Shown: positions 9,226 to 17,508 of the stretch, piece by piece
Position numbering within the stretch: position 1 is the first letter of the stretch
Layout: each line of letters begins with the position of its first letter
Source: Flavobacterium cupreum
Lineage (GTDB): Bacteria > Bacteroidota > Bacteroidia > Flavobacteriales > Flavobacteriaceae
Direction: 5' to 3'
Length of the DNA: 64,000 nucleotides
Assembly: GCF_003996965.1 (NCBI RefSeq)
Contig: NZ_QWDM01000004.1
Coordinates: 199,527 to 263,526 of the forward strand
Translations under genes and position numbers: made by a program
Notes under the pieces: model-generated
What the model saw: only the letters and a program-made list of their open reading frames with translations
Told to the model about the DNA's origin: nothing
The model's database searches: none

Positions 9226-9807
9226 ATGTTAGGATTAAAATTAGCCACAGACCCACGCTGGGTAAATATAGTCGAGTCGAATATCGAAGAAATTCTGACC
9301 GATCATGCCTGGTGCGAGCAAAAAGCAGCTTCGAATGCCATAAGTTTAGTTACGTACAACTCTGAATTAGAGGAATTAGTAACTGAAATGCTGGTTATTG
9401 CCAGAGAAGAATTAGAGCATTTGCAAATGGTACACGACCTAATCAAAAAAAGAGGACTGACGCTGGGGCGCGAAAGAAAAGATCATTATGTAAATGAACT
9501 TTTTAAATTCATGAAAAAAGACGGAAGCCGCAAAGATGCCCTTTGTGACCGCCTCTTGTTTTCAGCCATGATCGAAGCCAGAAGCTGTGAGCGTTTTAAA
9601 GTTCTTTCTGAAAACATAAAAGACGAAGAACTGGCTACTTTTTATCGTGACCTGATGATTTCCGAAGCGGGCCACTACACTACTTTTTTAGGATTCGCAC
9701 GAAAATATAAAGACAATATAGATATTGACAAGCGCTGGAAAGAATGGATTGAGTTCGAAGGTTCCATTATTACCAATTACGGCAAGAGTGAGACCGTTCA
9801 CGGATAA
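9226..9807 (+). CDS. miaE: tRNA-(ms2io6A)-hydroxylase MiaE
   Basis: This 193-residue non-haem di-iron enzyme hydroxylates the isopentenyl group of ms2i6A37 in tRNAs reading UNN codons. The ferritin-like four-helix bundle shows two metal-ligand sets: AREELEHLQMVH (ExxH type) and, later, EARSCERF plus SEAGHYTTF. The length matches the family. It has its own promoter. MiaA and MiaB, which make the substrate, are not in the window. Confidence 0.92.
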   Translation: MLGLKLATDPRWVNIVESNIEEILTDHAWCEQKAASNAISLVTYNSELEELVTEMLVIAREELEHLQMVHDLIKKRGLTLGRERKDHYVNELFKFMKKDGSRKDALCDRLLFSAMIEARSCERFKVLSENIKDEELATFYRDLMISEAGHYTTFLGFARKYKDNIDIDKRWKEWIEFEGSIITNYGKSETVHG

Positions 9808-9860
9808 TTCATTCGTTTTTACTATTCTTTTTATAAAATTTAATCCTAACATTTTTTGTT

Positions 9861-12617
9861 ATGCAAAAAAATAAGTCCAGATCGATCGTATTCAAAATAT
9901 TGAAATACGTCGGAATAACGTTTGTTGTTATTTTAGGATTATTGTTTTTAACCCCAATACTTTTTGCCGATCAGATCAAAGAACAGATCAAAAAAACGGC
10001 CAATGAGCGACTGAGCGCCGAATTGAATTATTCGGATGTTTCGGTATCCTTTTTTCGCCATTTCCCTTCCCTGACCTTAACTTTAAACGACTTAAAGCTA
10101 AACGGATCGGCACCGTACAAAAACGAAAAATTTATCACGGCCAAAGAAGTTTCTTTCGGAATAGATGTAGCAAGTCTGATTTTTAGCAAATCGGTAAAAA
10201 TAGACCAGATTTATTTATCTGATTCGTTTATTAATGTAAAAGTAAATCCGAACGGGGAAGCGAATTACAACATCTACAAATCCACAGCACAGGCTTCTGC
10301 CTCAAAAGACAGTACGGACACGGCACTCAAACTGGAACGAATTGAGATTCTGAACAGTAAAATTATTTATGACGATCAGTCGACCAAAGTTCATTTTGAT
10401 GCTTTAAACTTTAATTACTTGGGAAAAGGAAATCTGGACAAGGCTGTTTTTGATTTGTATTCGAAAGCAAAGATTGAAAAGTTAAATATCGTTTATGACA
10501 ACGAGCCTTATCTGATGAACAAACAGATCGATGCAGATCTGATTACCAAAGTAAACGTAAACTCCTTATCGTTTGTCTTCGAGCAAAACAACCTGAAAAT
10601 CAATCAGCTTCTGGTCGATTTTAAGGGAAAATTCGATTTCCTGAAAGACGGCTACAATATGGATCTTGTCCTGAAATCCGACAATAGTAAACTGTATGAT
10701 GTTTTTACTGCTTTCCCTCCAAAATACATCACCTGGCTTTCCAAAACGGAATTAAAAGGAAATACCAATTTACTTTTAACGGTAAAAGGAAATTACATTG
10801 CTTCACAAAATATTGCCCCTGATTTGAATTTAGATTTAAAATTAGACAACGGATTTGTGAATTATAACAAGAGCGCTTTCCCTGTTTCGAACCTGAATTT
10901 AGACATCAAAACAAAAGTTCCATCCCTAAATCCGGATCTTTTGATTGTTGAGGCTAAAAACTTTTCCCTAAACATCAATAAAGATTACCTAAAGTCGAAG
11001 TTCTACATGAAAGGCATTACTGCGCCGGAAATCAATGCAGAATTTAAAGCCCGGATTAATCTTGAAAAATTAAACAAAGCATTGGGAATTCCTGATTTAG
11101 AACTGAAGGGAATTTTAGCGAGCGACATTAAAGCCAACGGTAAATTTGATCAGAAGAACAAACTTTTCCCTGTCACCAAAGGAGTAATTGATTTGACAAA
11201 CGGTTATTTAAAAACAAAATATTACCCAAATCCGATTACCAATATTGTTGTAAAATCGAAAATTGAAAATCAAAAAGGAACTTTCCGGGATTTAAAAGTC
11301 AATCTAAAACCTGCACAGTTTACTTTTGAAGGAAAATCTGTTTTTGTACAGGCGGACCTGAGTGATTTTGATGATTTGAATTATGATATCAAAGCAAACG
11401 GAGAACTGGATGTCAATAAAATATACAAAGTCTTTTCGCAGAAAGGACTTGATCTGGATGGTTTTGTAAAAGCTGATCTGGTTTTGAAAGGCAAACAAAG
11501 TGATGCTGAAAAAGGCAATTACAGCAAACTATACAACAAGGGAACGCTTGAACTCAGAAATATCGGGATTGCTTCCGAATATTTGCCTAAAAAGTTTGTG
11601 ATCAAAGAAGGTATCTTTAAAATCAACCAGGATAAAATGTCGTTCACTAATTTTTTGGCCGCTTACGGACAATCTGATTTTACGATGAACGGGTATATGC
11701 AGAACGTTTTTAACTTCGTAACCACCAACACGGGTGTTTTAAGAGGTTCTTTTAAAGTTTCCGCACGCTATATCAATGTGGATGAATTTATGTCCAATAC
11801 TGGCGGCAATACAACCGTAACAGCAGCACCAACAAAAACCGAAGCGCCAAAAACCGGGGCAAAAGAAACAGGTGTTATTATAATTCCGGCTAATCTGGAT
11901 CTGCAATTATTAGCGAATGCACAAAAAGTAAATTTTGATAAACTGAATCTTCAAAATGCAACCGGGCATTTAAAGATGAAAAAAGGGAAACTGAGTATGC
12001 AAAATACCGGTTTTAACTTAATCGGCTGTAAGGTGACCATGAATGCCAATTATCAGGCTGTAACTCCTCAAAAAGCCAACTTCGACTACGGAATTAAAGC
12101 AACCGATTTCGACATTAAGAGAGCCTATAATGAAATTGAAGTGTTCCGAAAAATGGCCAGTGCCGCAGAAAAAGCACAGGGAATTGTTTCGTTGGATTAT
12201 CAGCTTAAAGGAAGATTAACCGGGAATATGGAACCTGTTTACCCTTCGCTTGTGGGCGGCGGAACACTTTCTGTAAAAGACGTTAAGGTAAGAGGCCTGA
12301 AAATGTTCAATGCCGTAAGCAAACAGACCAGTTCTGAAGCAATGAAAAATCCGGATGTATCGAAAGTTGATATTAAAACGACCATCAAAAATAATATCAT
12401 GAAGGTAGAACGCTTTAAATTTAAGTTTGCCGGCTTCAGACCCAGAATTGAAGGCACAACAAGTTTAGACGGAAAACTGAACTTAAAAATGCGCTTAGGA
12501 CTTCCTCCACTTGGGATCTTCGGAATTCCGTTAACCGTTACGGGAACTCACAATGCTCCAAAAGTAAAAGTGGGAAGAAAAACAGAGGATCTTGAGGAAA
12601 CTAAGGATATTGAATAG
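9861..12617 (+). CDS. AsmA family protein
   Basis: This 918-residue protein has one N-terminal transmembrane segment (about 15-35) and a long beta-rich periplasmic part. The start of the ectodomain (DQIKEQIKKTANERLSAEL, then SLTLTLNDLKLNG) is the AsmA/TamB-type N-domain. The C-terminal third, with LSVKDVKVRGLKMFNAVSK and PLGIFGIPLTVTGTHNAPKVKVG, is AsmA_2-like. Such proteins form bridge-like lipid-transfer conduits between the membranes in other bacteria; that role here is inferred. Its last ~75 coding bases are repeated downstream at 13153-13240. Confidence 0.88.
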   Translation: MQKNKSRSIVFKILKYVGITFVVILGLLFLTPILFADQIKEQIKKTANERLSAELNYSDVSVSFFRHFPSLTLTLNDLKLNGSAPYKNEKFITAKEVSFGIDVASLIFSKSVKIDQIYLSDSFINVKVNPNGEANYNIYKSTAQASASKDSTDTALKLERIEILNSKIIYDDQSTKVHFDALNFNYLGKGNLDKAVFDLYSKAKIEKLNIVYDNEPYLMNKQIDADLITKVNVNSLSFVFEQNNLKINQLLVDFKGKFDFLKDGYNMDLVLKSDNSKLYDVFTAFPPKYITWLSKTELKGNTNLLLTVKGNYIASQNIAPDLNLDLKLDNGFVNYNKSAFPVSNLNLDIKTKVPSLNPDLLIVEAKNFSLNINKDYLKSKFYMKGITAPEINAEFKARINLEKLNKALGIPDLELKGILASDIKANGKFDQKNKLFPVTKGVIDLTNGYLKTKYYPNPITNIVVKSKIENQKGTFRDLKVNLKPAQFTFEGKSVFVQADLSDFDDLNYDIKANGELDVNKIYKVFSQKGLDLDGFVKADLVLKGKQSDAEKGNYSKLYNKGTLELRNIGIASEYLPKKFVIKEGIFKINQDKMSFTNFLAAYGQSDFTMNGYMQNVFNFVTTNTGVLRGSFKVSARYINVDEFMSNTGGNTTVTAAPTKTEAPKTGAKETGVIIIPANLDLQLLANAQKVNFDKLNLQNATGHLKMKKGKLSMQNTGFNLIGCKVTMNANYQAVTPQKANFDYGIKATDFDIKRAYNEIEVFRKMASAAEKAQGIVSLDYQLKGRLTGNMEPVYPSLVGGGTLSVKDVKVRGLKMFNAVSKQTSSEAMKNPDVSKVDIKTTIKNNIMKVERFKFKFAGFRPRIEGTTSLDGKLNLKMRLGLPPLGIFGIPLTVTGTHNAPKVKVGRKTEDLEETKDIE

Positions 12618-12632
12618 TAAAATTCCAATTTA
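12545..12632 (+). repeat. 88-bp direct repeat, copy 1 (3' end of the AsmA gene)
   Basis: It is identical to 13153-13240 except for two bases (C12551 versus G13159; C12626 versus T13234), at a constant offset of 608. It spans the last codons of the AsmA gene, its stop codon and the first bases of 3' flank. Confidence 0.95.
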
Positions 12633-12698
12633 AAAAAATCCAAATTCCAATTTAAAAACTTTCTTGTGAGATTACAAATACATTCTCACCAACAAAAA

Positions 12699-13154
12699 AT
12701 GGATAAAAGAAAAAGACTTATTTTAATAATTGTAATTGCAAACCTAGGTTTTATATGGGCAGTTTTTAATCTGTTCTACTATAAAAAAGATTCTTTTGAC
12801 ACTTCTGAAAGGGCAAACCTAAATGTAAATATGATAAACAATATACATAATGGGGATGGAAGCTGGATATGGAATAAAAACGAATATGACTTCTATAAAA
12901 AATATTCCATTTCACTTGACAAAAATGGAATTAATGATTTTTGCAAAATTGTAAATTCTGCAAACGCAAAATATATTGAAAATATCAGACCTAAAAAATG
13001 GCTTGACATTTATGTTGAAGAAGCAAATGGCAATAGCATTACAATTACTTTAAAGCAAAGTTATGAAAATGAAGTATATTTTGAAATTGACCATAAAGCT
13101 TTCGAGGGAAAAGATTTAGAAAAATACATCCAAAAACACATTTCAAAAAATTAA
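12699..13154 (+). CDS. Unknown small membrane-anchored protein between direct repeats
   Basis: I do not recognise this 151-residue protein. It begins with basic residues, one transmembrane segment (about 7-27) and a polar domain with aromatic-rich strands (DGSWIWNKNEYDFYKK) that would lie outside the cytosol. The frame opens at GTG 12666 but ATG 12699 fits the membrane anchor. The gene is AT-rich compared with the AsmA gene and ends exactly where the second copy of the AsmA 3' end begins, so it seems to have arrived with that copy. Small orphan anchored proteins of this sort are sometimes immunity proteins, but nothing in the sequence proves it. Confidence 0.6.
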   Translation: MDKRKRLILIIVIANLGFIWAVFNLFYYKKDSFDTSERANLNVNMINNIHNGDGSWIWNKNEYDFYKKYSISLDKNGINDFCKIVNSANAKYIENIRPKKWLDIYVEEANGNSITITLKQSYENEVYFEIDHKAFEGKDLEKYIQKHISKN

Positions 13155-13240
13155 CTCAGAATGCTCCAAAAGTAAAAGTGGGAAGAAAAACAGAGGATCT
13201 TGAGGAAACTAAGGATATTGAATAGTAAAATTCTAATTTA
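13153..13240 (+). repeat. 88-bp direct repeat, copy 2 (remnant of the AsmA 3' end)
   Basis: A second copy of the end of the AsmA reading frame, including its stop, without the rest of the gene. It overlaps the stop codon of the small membrane-protein gene by two bases and is 86 of 88 identical to 12545-12632. It marks the right edge of a 608-bp inserted or duplicated unit. Confidence 0.95.
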
Positions 13241-13380
13241 TTGATATCTGCCTTTGTCAAAGTTTAAAACCAAGAGCACAAGGAACTTTTATGAAAGCCT
13301 AATTTTAAGCTTGGTATGTGGATTTTTGTCATTTCATAAATAACAACGTTGCAACCTAATTTAATTCCTATCTTAAAACC

Positions 13381-13456
13381 TAGCCCGTGGTTTCAACCAC
13401 GGGAACACAATACGAGGCGTGATAACATTGCACCCCGTGGTTGAAACCACGGGCTA
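13381..13456. repeat. Palindromic REP-like doublet
   Basis: Each arm contains a palindrome with 9-bp stems (CCCGTGGTTTCAACCACGGG and its reverse). The two arms, 13381-13403 and 13434-13456, are perfect 23-bp inverted copies separated by 30 bases. The core GTGGTTgaAACCAC followed by GGCTATGT recurs in modified form in the array at 60.8-61.2 kb. The rest of the 357-base gap (13241-13380 and 13457-13511) holds nothing else I can name. Confidence 0.85.
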
Positions 13457-13511
13457 TGTCTGATAAGTTTACAACTAAAAAAACTTTATCATAAATAGAA
13501 AATATCTTAAA

Positions 13512-14795
13512 CTACACATACAACATTCCAGAAACATACAAAATTCCTTTTGCCAATATCCACAGCAAGACCGCCATTCCTAAAAATCCCCAGGTCACTG
13601 TTTTACTTCTTTTCCAGCTCATAAAAAAGGTGGGGATCTCCCAATATTTAATCACAATATAGACGCTCATTCCAAGTAAAGAGGCCCAGATCATTTCGGT
13701 TGAATGCGTATAAAAGCTATAAAACAAAGAAGCCGAAAGAAAAAGAAATGTAATCAATTGCAAATAATAGTAATTTTTATAATTGTATTTTAAATTATGT
13801 TTAAGCGACAAAATCAAAAATGAAATAATCAGCAAAATGGTCAGGGCAGTTATCACATAGGAAAAAACCGGATTCTGCTGACCGATCAGAAAAACATCAA
13901 TAAACAAAGCTATAAGAACACAAGCAGCTAGTGAGTAAACACTTCTTTCCACATACGCATCCTTAAAAGGGATCAGAATTGGAGAAATGTATTTTTCCAG
14001 GGTACGCCAAAACGGCAAAGCACAGATGGCAACCATAACAGAGACAACAATCTCATAGTTATACAAAACATCAGCCGGAACTTTATACAATACAAATAAA
14101 AGAGCACCGGTAACAATTAGGGCAGGAAGACAAATCGTTTTTACCGTTTCCCACTTATCAGTTGCCCAGAAATTATTTTTTATTTCAAAAAGATACTTAC
14201 TCACTAAATATTTCCGGGTAAAAAGTGCCGTGGACTGACTCCACAATAAAAAGAAACCTGTATGGATTACAACAGTACGTAATGTCATTTCGTCTATAAA
14301 ACAGCCCCCAACAACACAGGCAATACCTATTAATAGTAATTCATAAGTCAAAATTACTGCTGAAAATAAAAACCTGAATAAGGGTGCGAATTGTTTTATA
14401 AGTATATTTAGAAGCATACCCCAATAATTACGCAATAAACCTATTATGGCACATATTGCGATAAATGCCGCCAGATACAACATCCATTTGGTCAGGGATT
14501 GCGTTTGTATCCATAATTGAACCGCGGAATCTTTTGCAGGAATATAAACAACATGCGAATTGGTATAGATTTCGTTCGCCAGTTGATTTCTCACAGTATC
14601 ATTAAGTACTGAAAACTGATTTTTATGCTGTTGCCAATACGCGTTAGCATTTGCACCGCCTTTCTGTAAAACGGCAAATTCATATAAAATCTTTTTCTGA
14701 CTATCGTTTAGTGATACGATTTGTTCCGTGGGGTTGATTTCTTTTGCAAATACGCCTGAGCAGAAAAGAAATAAAAGGATAAGTATTTTTTTCAA
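13512..14795 (-). CDS. Unknown polytopic membrane protein
   Basis: This 427-residue protein has a cleavable-looking signal peptide (LILLFLFCSGVFA), an extracytoplasmic domain of about 80 residues (20-100) and then about 9-10 hydrophobic segments to the C-terminus. No motif known to me is present. The N-terminal soluble part between a signal peptide and a polytopic region resembles envelope sensor or mechanosensitive-type membrane proteins, but there is no MscS signature. It stands alone on its strand, with the REP doublet downstream and 385 bases of non-coding DNA upstream. Confidence 0.7.
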   Translation of the reverse strand: MKKILILLFLFCSGVFAKEINPTEQIVSLNDSQKKILYEFAVLQKGGANANAYWQQHKNQFSVLNDTVRNQLANEIYTNSHVVYIPAKDSAVQLWIQTQSLTKWMLYLAAFIAICAIIGLLRNYWGMLLNILIKQFAPLFRFLFSAVILTYELLLIGIACVVGGCFIDEMTLRTVVIHTGFFLLWSQSTALFTRKYLVSKYLFEIKNNFWATDKWETVKTICLPALIVTGALLFVLYKVPADVLYNYEIVVSVMVAICALPFWRTLEKYISPILIPFKDAYVERSVYSLAACVLIALFIDVFLIGQQNPVFSYVITALTILLIISFLILSLKHNLKYNYKNYYYLQLITFLFLSASLFYSFYTHSTEMIWASLLGMSVYIVIKYWEIPTFFMSWKRSKTVTWGFLGMAVLLWILAKGILYVSGMLYV

Positions 14796-15180
14796 AATTG
14801 GAATAGATTAATCCAGCCAAAAATACTGATAATAAAAGATCAACACTACATGTTATGGAAAAAGATAAAAAAACATAGACACTAGTTATTTTTACAGCAA
14901 AGAACGCTAAGATTTTTTATTCCTGATTTATTAAAGGCAAAGTTCGCAAAGCTGTGTATTGACTTAGCTTTGCGAACTTTTTACTTTCTAATGCATTTTC
15001 AGATAAAATCTGAGCATTCTTTGCGGTAATATCTTTTCTCGCTCCAACGGCTTTTGATATTAATTCATACTAAATCTACCATTACAGGTTTATTCAACTA
15101 ATATTTACAACTCTTGAATTAATTATAAACAAAAAACCCGCTCGCAATGCGAACGGGTTTTGTAATAAGTAGTCTAATGA
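14796..15180. other. Non-coding gap with a hairpin repeat
   Basis: No gene is seen in these 385 bases. They hold a perfect 15-bp inverted repeat, AAAGTTCGCAAAGCT at 14939-14953 with its complement at 14966-14980 (12-base loop), phrases such as GCAAAGAACGCTAAG and ATTCTTTGCGG, and the rpmA terminator at the right end. The left edge should contain the promoter of the unknown membrane protein, but no clear -7 element was found. Confidence 0.6.
15130..15162 (-). terminator. Intrinsic terminator after rpmA
   Basis: On the minus strand AAACCCGTTCGC and GCGAGCGGGTTT form a GC-rich hairpin with an ATT loop, followed by a T run. Confidence 0.9.
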
Positions 15181-15441
15181 TTATGCTTCGAATGGAAGGA
15201 TAGATACATAAGATTTGTTATCTCTTTTCTTTTGGAACTTAACAACTCCAGCTACTCTTGCGTGTAGTGTGTGATCTTTACTGATGTAAACGTTTTCACC
15301 TGGATTATGTTTTGAACCTCTTTGTCTAACGATGATGTTCCCAGCAATAGCAGCTTGTCCACCAAAAATCTTAACGCCTAGACGTTTTGATTCTGATTCT
15401 CTACCATTCTTCGAACTACCGACACCTTTCTTGTGAGCCAT
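15181..15441 (-). CDS. rpmA: 50S ribosomal protein bL27
   Basis: This 86-residue protein sits near the peptidyl-transferase centre through its N-terminal tail. It starts [22 protein letters not shown], the canonical sequence without the cleavable extension of Firmicutes, and continues with [16 protein letters not shown] and HNPGENV. It is 24 bases downstream of rplU and followed by a strong terminator, the usual rplU-rpmA operon. Confidence 0.98.
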   Translation of the reverse strand: MAHKKGVGSSKNGRESESKRLGVKIFGGQAAIAGNIIVRQRGSKHNPGENVYISKDHTLHARVAGVVKFQKKRDNKSYVSILPFEA

Positions 15442-15465
15442 GACGTATGAGTTTAAATATTGTTA

Positions 15466-15909
15466 TTATTCTTTAGTAGCTTCTTTTTTTGCTTTTGGAG
15501 CTGCTGCTTTTTTTGCTTTTGGAGCTGCTTCAACTTCAGTTGCCGGAGCATCTTCTGCTACAACCGCTTTTTTAGCTGCTGCTTTTTTAGTTCCTCCTGC
15601 TGCAGTAATACCTTCAATTACAATTTGAGTAAGATATTGTCTGTGACCATTTCTCTTTTTGTAACCTTTTCTTCTTTTCTTTTTGAAAACGATTACTTTA
15701 TCTCCTTTTAAGTGTTGTAACACTTTAGCTTCTACTGAAGCACCTTCTATAGCTGGGGCGCCTAAAGTTACATTACCACTATCGTCTAATAAAAGAACTT
15801 TGTCAAATGAAATACTTGAACCTTCTTCGTTAGCCAAACGGTTAACATAAACCTTTAAGTCTTTGCTTACTTTAAATTGTTGCCCTGCTATCTCTACGAT
15901 TGCATACAT
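15466..15909 (-). CDS. rplU: 50S ribosomal protein bL21 with Ala/Lys-rich tail
   Basis: This 147-residue protein has the bL21 fold in its first ~103 residues (MYAIVEIAGQQFKVSKDLKVYVN; FKKKRRKGYKKRNGHRQ). A low-complexity tail of about 45 residues rich in Ala, Lys and Glu follows, absent from the ~103-residue E. coli protein but common in Bacteroidota. It is the first gene of the rplU-rpmA operon with a strong promoter upstream. Confidence 0.97.
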   Translation of the reverse strand: MYAIVEIAGQQFKVSKDLKVYVNRLANEEGSSISFDKVLLLDDSGNVTLGAPAIEGASVEAKVLQHLKGDKVIVFKKKRRKGYKKRNGHRQYLTQIVIEGITAAGGTKKAAAKKAVVAEDAPATEVEAAPKAKKAAAPKAKKEATKE

Positions 15910-15939
15910 ACCAAATTGATTTATTGATTTTTAAGGTTG

Positions 15940-15969
15940 CAAATATACAATTAATAATTTACTGTGCAA
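15940..15969 (-). promoter_or_regulatory. Promoter of rplU-rpmA
   Basis: On the minus strand a -33 TTG (15967-15969) is separated by 19 bases from a -7 TATATTTG (15940-15947). This is one of the best matches in the window to TTG-N17-23-TAnnTTTG. Confidence 0.88.
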
Positions 15970-16101
15970 TCTCTTATTTCAAAAATATTTTAATCTATTT
16001 AAAGGCTGTCTTTCAGGCCATTTTAATACTCAATGAAATATTTTTATAAGTTAAATAGTATTAAATTAAAAACAATTGTTATTTAGTAATTAAAAAAAAG
16101 T

Positions 16102-16109
16102 TATTTTTG
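16102..16109 (+). promoter_or_regulatory. Promoter -7 element for the M16 peptidase pair
   Basis: TATTTTTG matches TAnnTTTG; a TTG lies at 16076-16078 with a long 23-base spacer. The 5' leader contains the inverted repeat at 16129-16159. Confidence 0.6.
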
Positions 16110-16128
16110 ATGTAACTAATATTAACTC

Positions 16129-16159
16129 TTAGCTACCTATTTACTTATTAGGTAACTAA
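16129..16159 (+). repeat. Inverted repeat in the M16 leader
   Basis: TTAGCTACCTA (16129-16139) and TAGGTAACTAA (16149-16159) are inverted copies with one mismatch and a 9-base spacer, ending 14 bases before the ATG. It could be an operator or a leader hairpin. Confidence 0.55.
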
Positions 16160-16173
16160 AATTATTAATCTTT

Positions 16174-17496
16174 ATGAAAAATTCCATAATGATGTTAAGC
16201 GCTGCACTAATGCTCGGCGGAGTAGCTCATGCTCAAAAAGTAGCTTTTGAAGAATACAATTTAGATAACGGCATGCACGTTATTCTGCACAATGACCCTT
16301 CTGCTCCGGTAGTTATCACTTCTGTTATGTATCATGTAGGATCAAAAGACGAACGTCCTGACCGAACGGGTTTTGCGCATTTCTTTGAACATTTATTATT
16401 CGAAGGAACTGAAAATATAAAACGTGGCGAATGGATGAAAATCGTTACCGCGAATGGCGGAGTCAACAATGCCAATACTTCTGATGACAGAACTTATTAT
16501 TATGAAGTTTTTCCTTCCAACAGCCTGGAATTAGGGTTATGGCTTGAATCAGAACGATTGATGCACCCTATCATAAACAAAATTGGTGTTGACACGCAAA
16601 ATGAAGTTGTGAAAGAAGAAAAAAGAATGCGTTACGACAATCAGCCTTACGGAAATATTCTTCCGGAGGTTAAGAAAAACATGTTTAAAAACCATCCGTA
16701 CCGCTGGACCACGATAGGATCCATGAAAGACTTGGATGCCGCAACCCTTGAAGAGTTTCAGGCATTCAATAAAAAATTCTACACGCCGAACAATGCCGTT
16801 CTGGTAGTTGCAGGAGATTTTGACAAAAACAAAACCAAAGAATGGATTCAGAAATATTTCGGTCCGATTCCAAAAGGAGAAGAAGTAAAAAAACAAACTT
16901 TTACAGAAGCACCCATTACCGAAACCATAAAAGCAACTTACGAAGATCCGAATATCCAGATTCCTATGGTGGTTGCCGCTTACAGAACGCCTTCAATGAA
17001 AACAAGGGACGCCAGAGTCTTAGACTTAATTTCTTCATATTTAAGTGACGGAAAAAGTTCCAAATTGTACAAAAAAATCGTTGATGATAAAAAAATGGCA
17101 CTGCAGATTGGCGCTGTAGGCTTTAGCCAGGAAGATTACGGAATGTACATTTTGTATGGTTTACCAATGGGAACTCATACAACTGCTGACATCTTAAAAG
17201 AAATGGATGAAGAGATCGTAAAAATACAGACTGACCTGATTTCTGAAAAAGATTATGAAAAACTGCAAAACAAATTCGATAATAATTTTGTCAATGCGAA
17301 TGCCAGCGTTGAAGGAATTGCTGAAAATTTAGCTTCCTTTTATTTACTTTATGGAGACGTAAATCTTATTAATACCGAAATCGACCTCTACCACTCTATT
17401 ACCAGAGAAGAAATCAGAGAAGTTGCCAAAAAGTATTTAAACCCGAATCAGCGTTTAATTTTAGATTATGTTCCTTCAAAAAAAGTTCAAAACTAA
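16174..17496 (+). CDS. M16 family zinc peptidase, catalytic member
   Basis: This 440-residue protein has a signal peptide (cleavage near residue 20, after AHA) and the inverted zinc motif HFFEH at 69-73, with the downstream acidic ligand in the VVKEEKRMRY segment (about 148). Members degrade oligopeptides in a clam-shell made of two homologous halves. The next gene supplies a homologue without the motif, 12 bases downstream, so the two probably form a heterodimer in the periplasm. A -7 element lies 65 bases upstream. Confidence 0.92.
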   Translation: MKNSIMMLSAALMLGGVAHAQKVAFEEYNLDNGMHVILHNDPSAPVVITSVMYHVGSKDERPDRTGFAHFFEHLLFEGTENIKRGEWMKIVTANGGVNNANTSDDRTYYYEVFPSNSLELGLWLESERLMHPIINKIGVDTQNEVVKEEKRMRYDNQPYGNILPEVKKNMFKNHPYRWTTIGSMKDLDAATLEEFQAFNKKFYTPNNAVLVVAGDFDKNKTKEWIQKYFGPIPKGEEVKKQTFTEAPITETIKATYEDPNIQIPMVVAAYRTPSMKTRDARVLDLISSYLSDGKSSKLYKKIVDDKKMALQIGAVGFSQEDYGMYILYGLPMGTHTTADILKEMDEEIVKIQTDLISEKDYEKLQNKFDNNFVNANASVEGIAENLASFYLLYGDVNLINTEIDLYHSITREEIREVAKKYLNPNQRLILDYVPSKKVQN

Positions 17497-17508
17497 GAAA
17501 ATCGAATC

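Noticed and set aside
12545..13240. Transposon with target-site duplication
   Set aside because: The repeat is 88 bp, matches the coding end of the neighbour, and there is no transposase and no terminal inverted repeat.
15440..15711. Plus-strand reading frames over rplU
   Set aside because: They are antisense to the Ala/Lys-rich tail of bL21; their Phe/Cys-rich translations are artefacts of the low-complexity codons.
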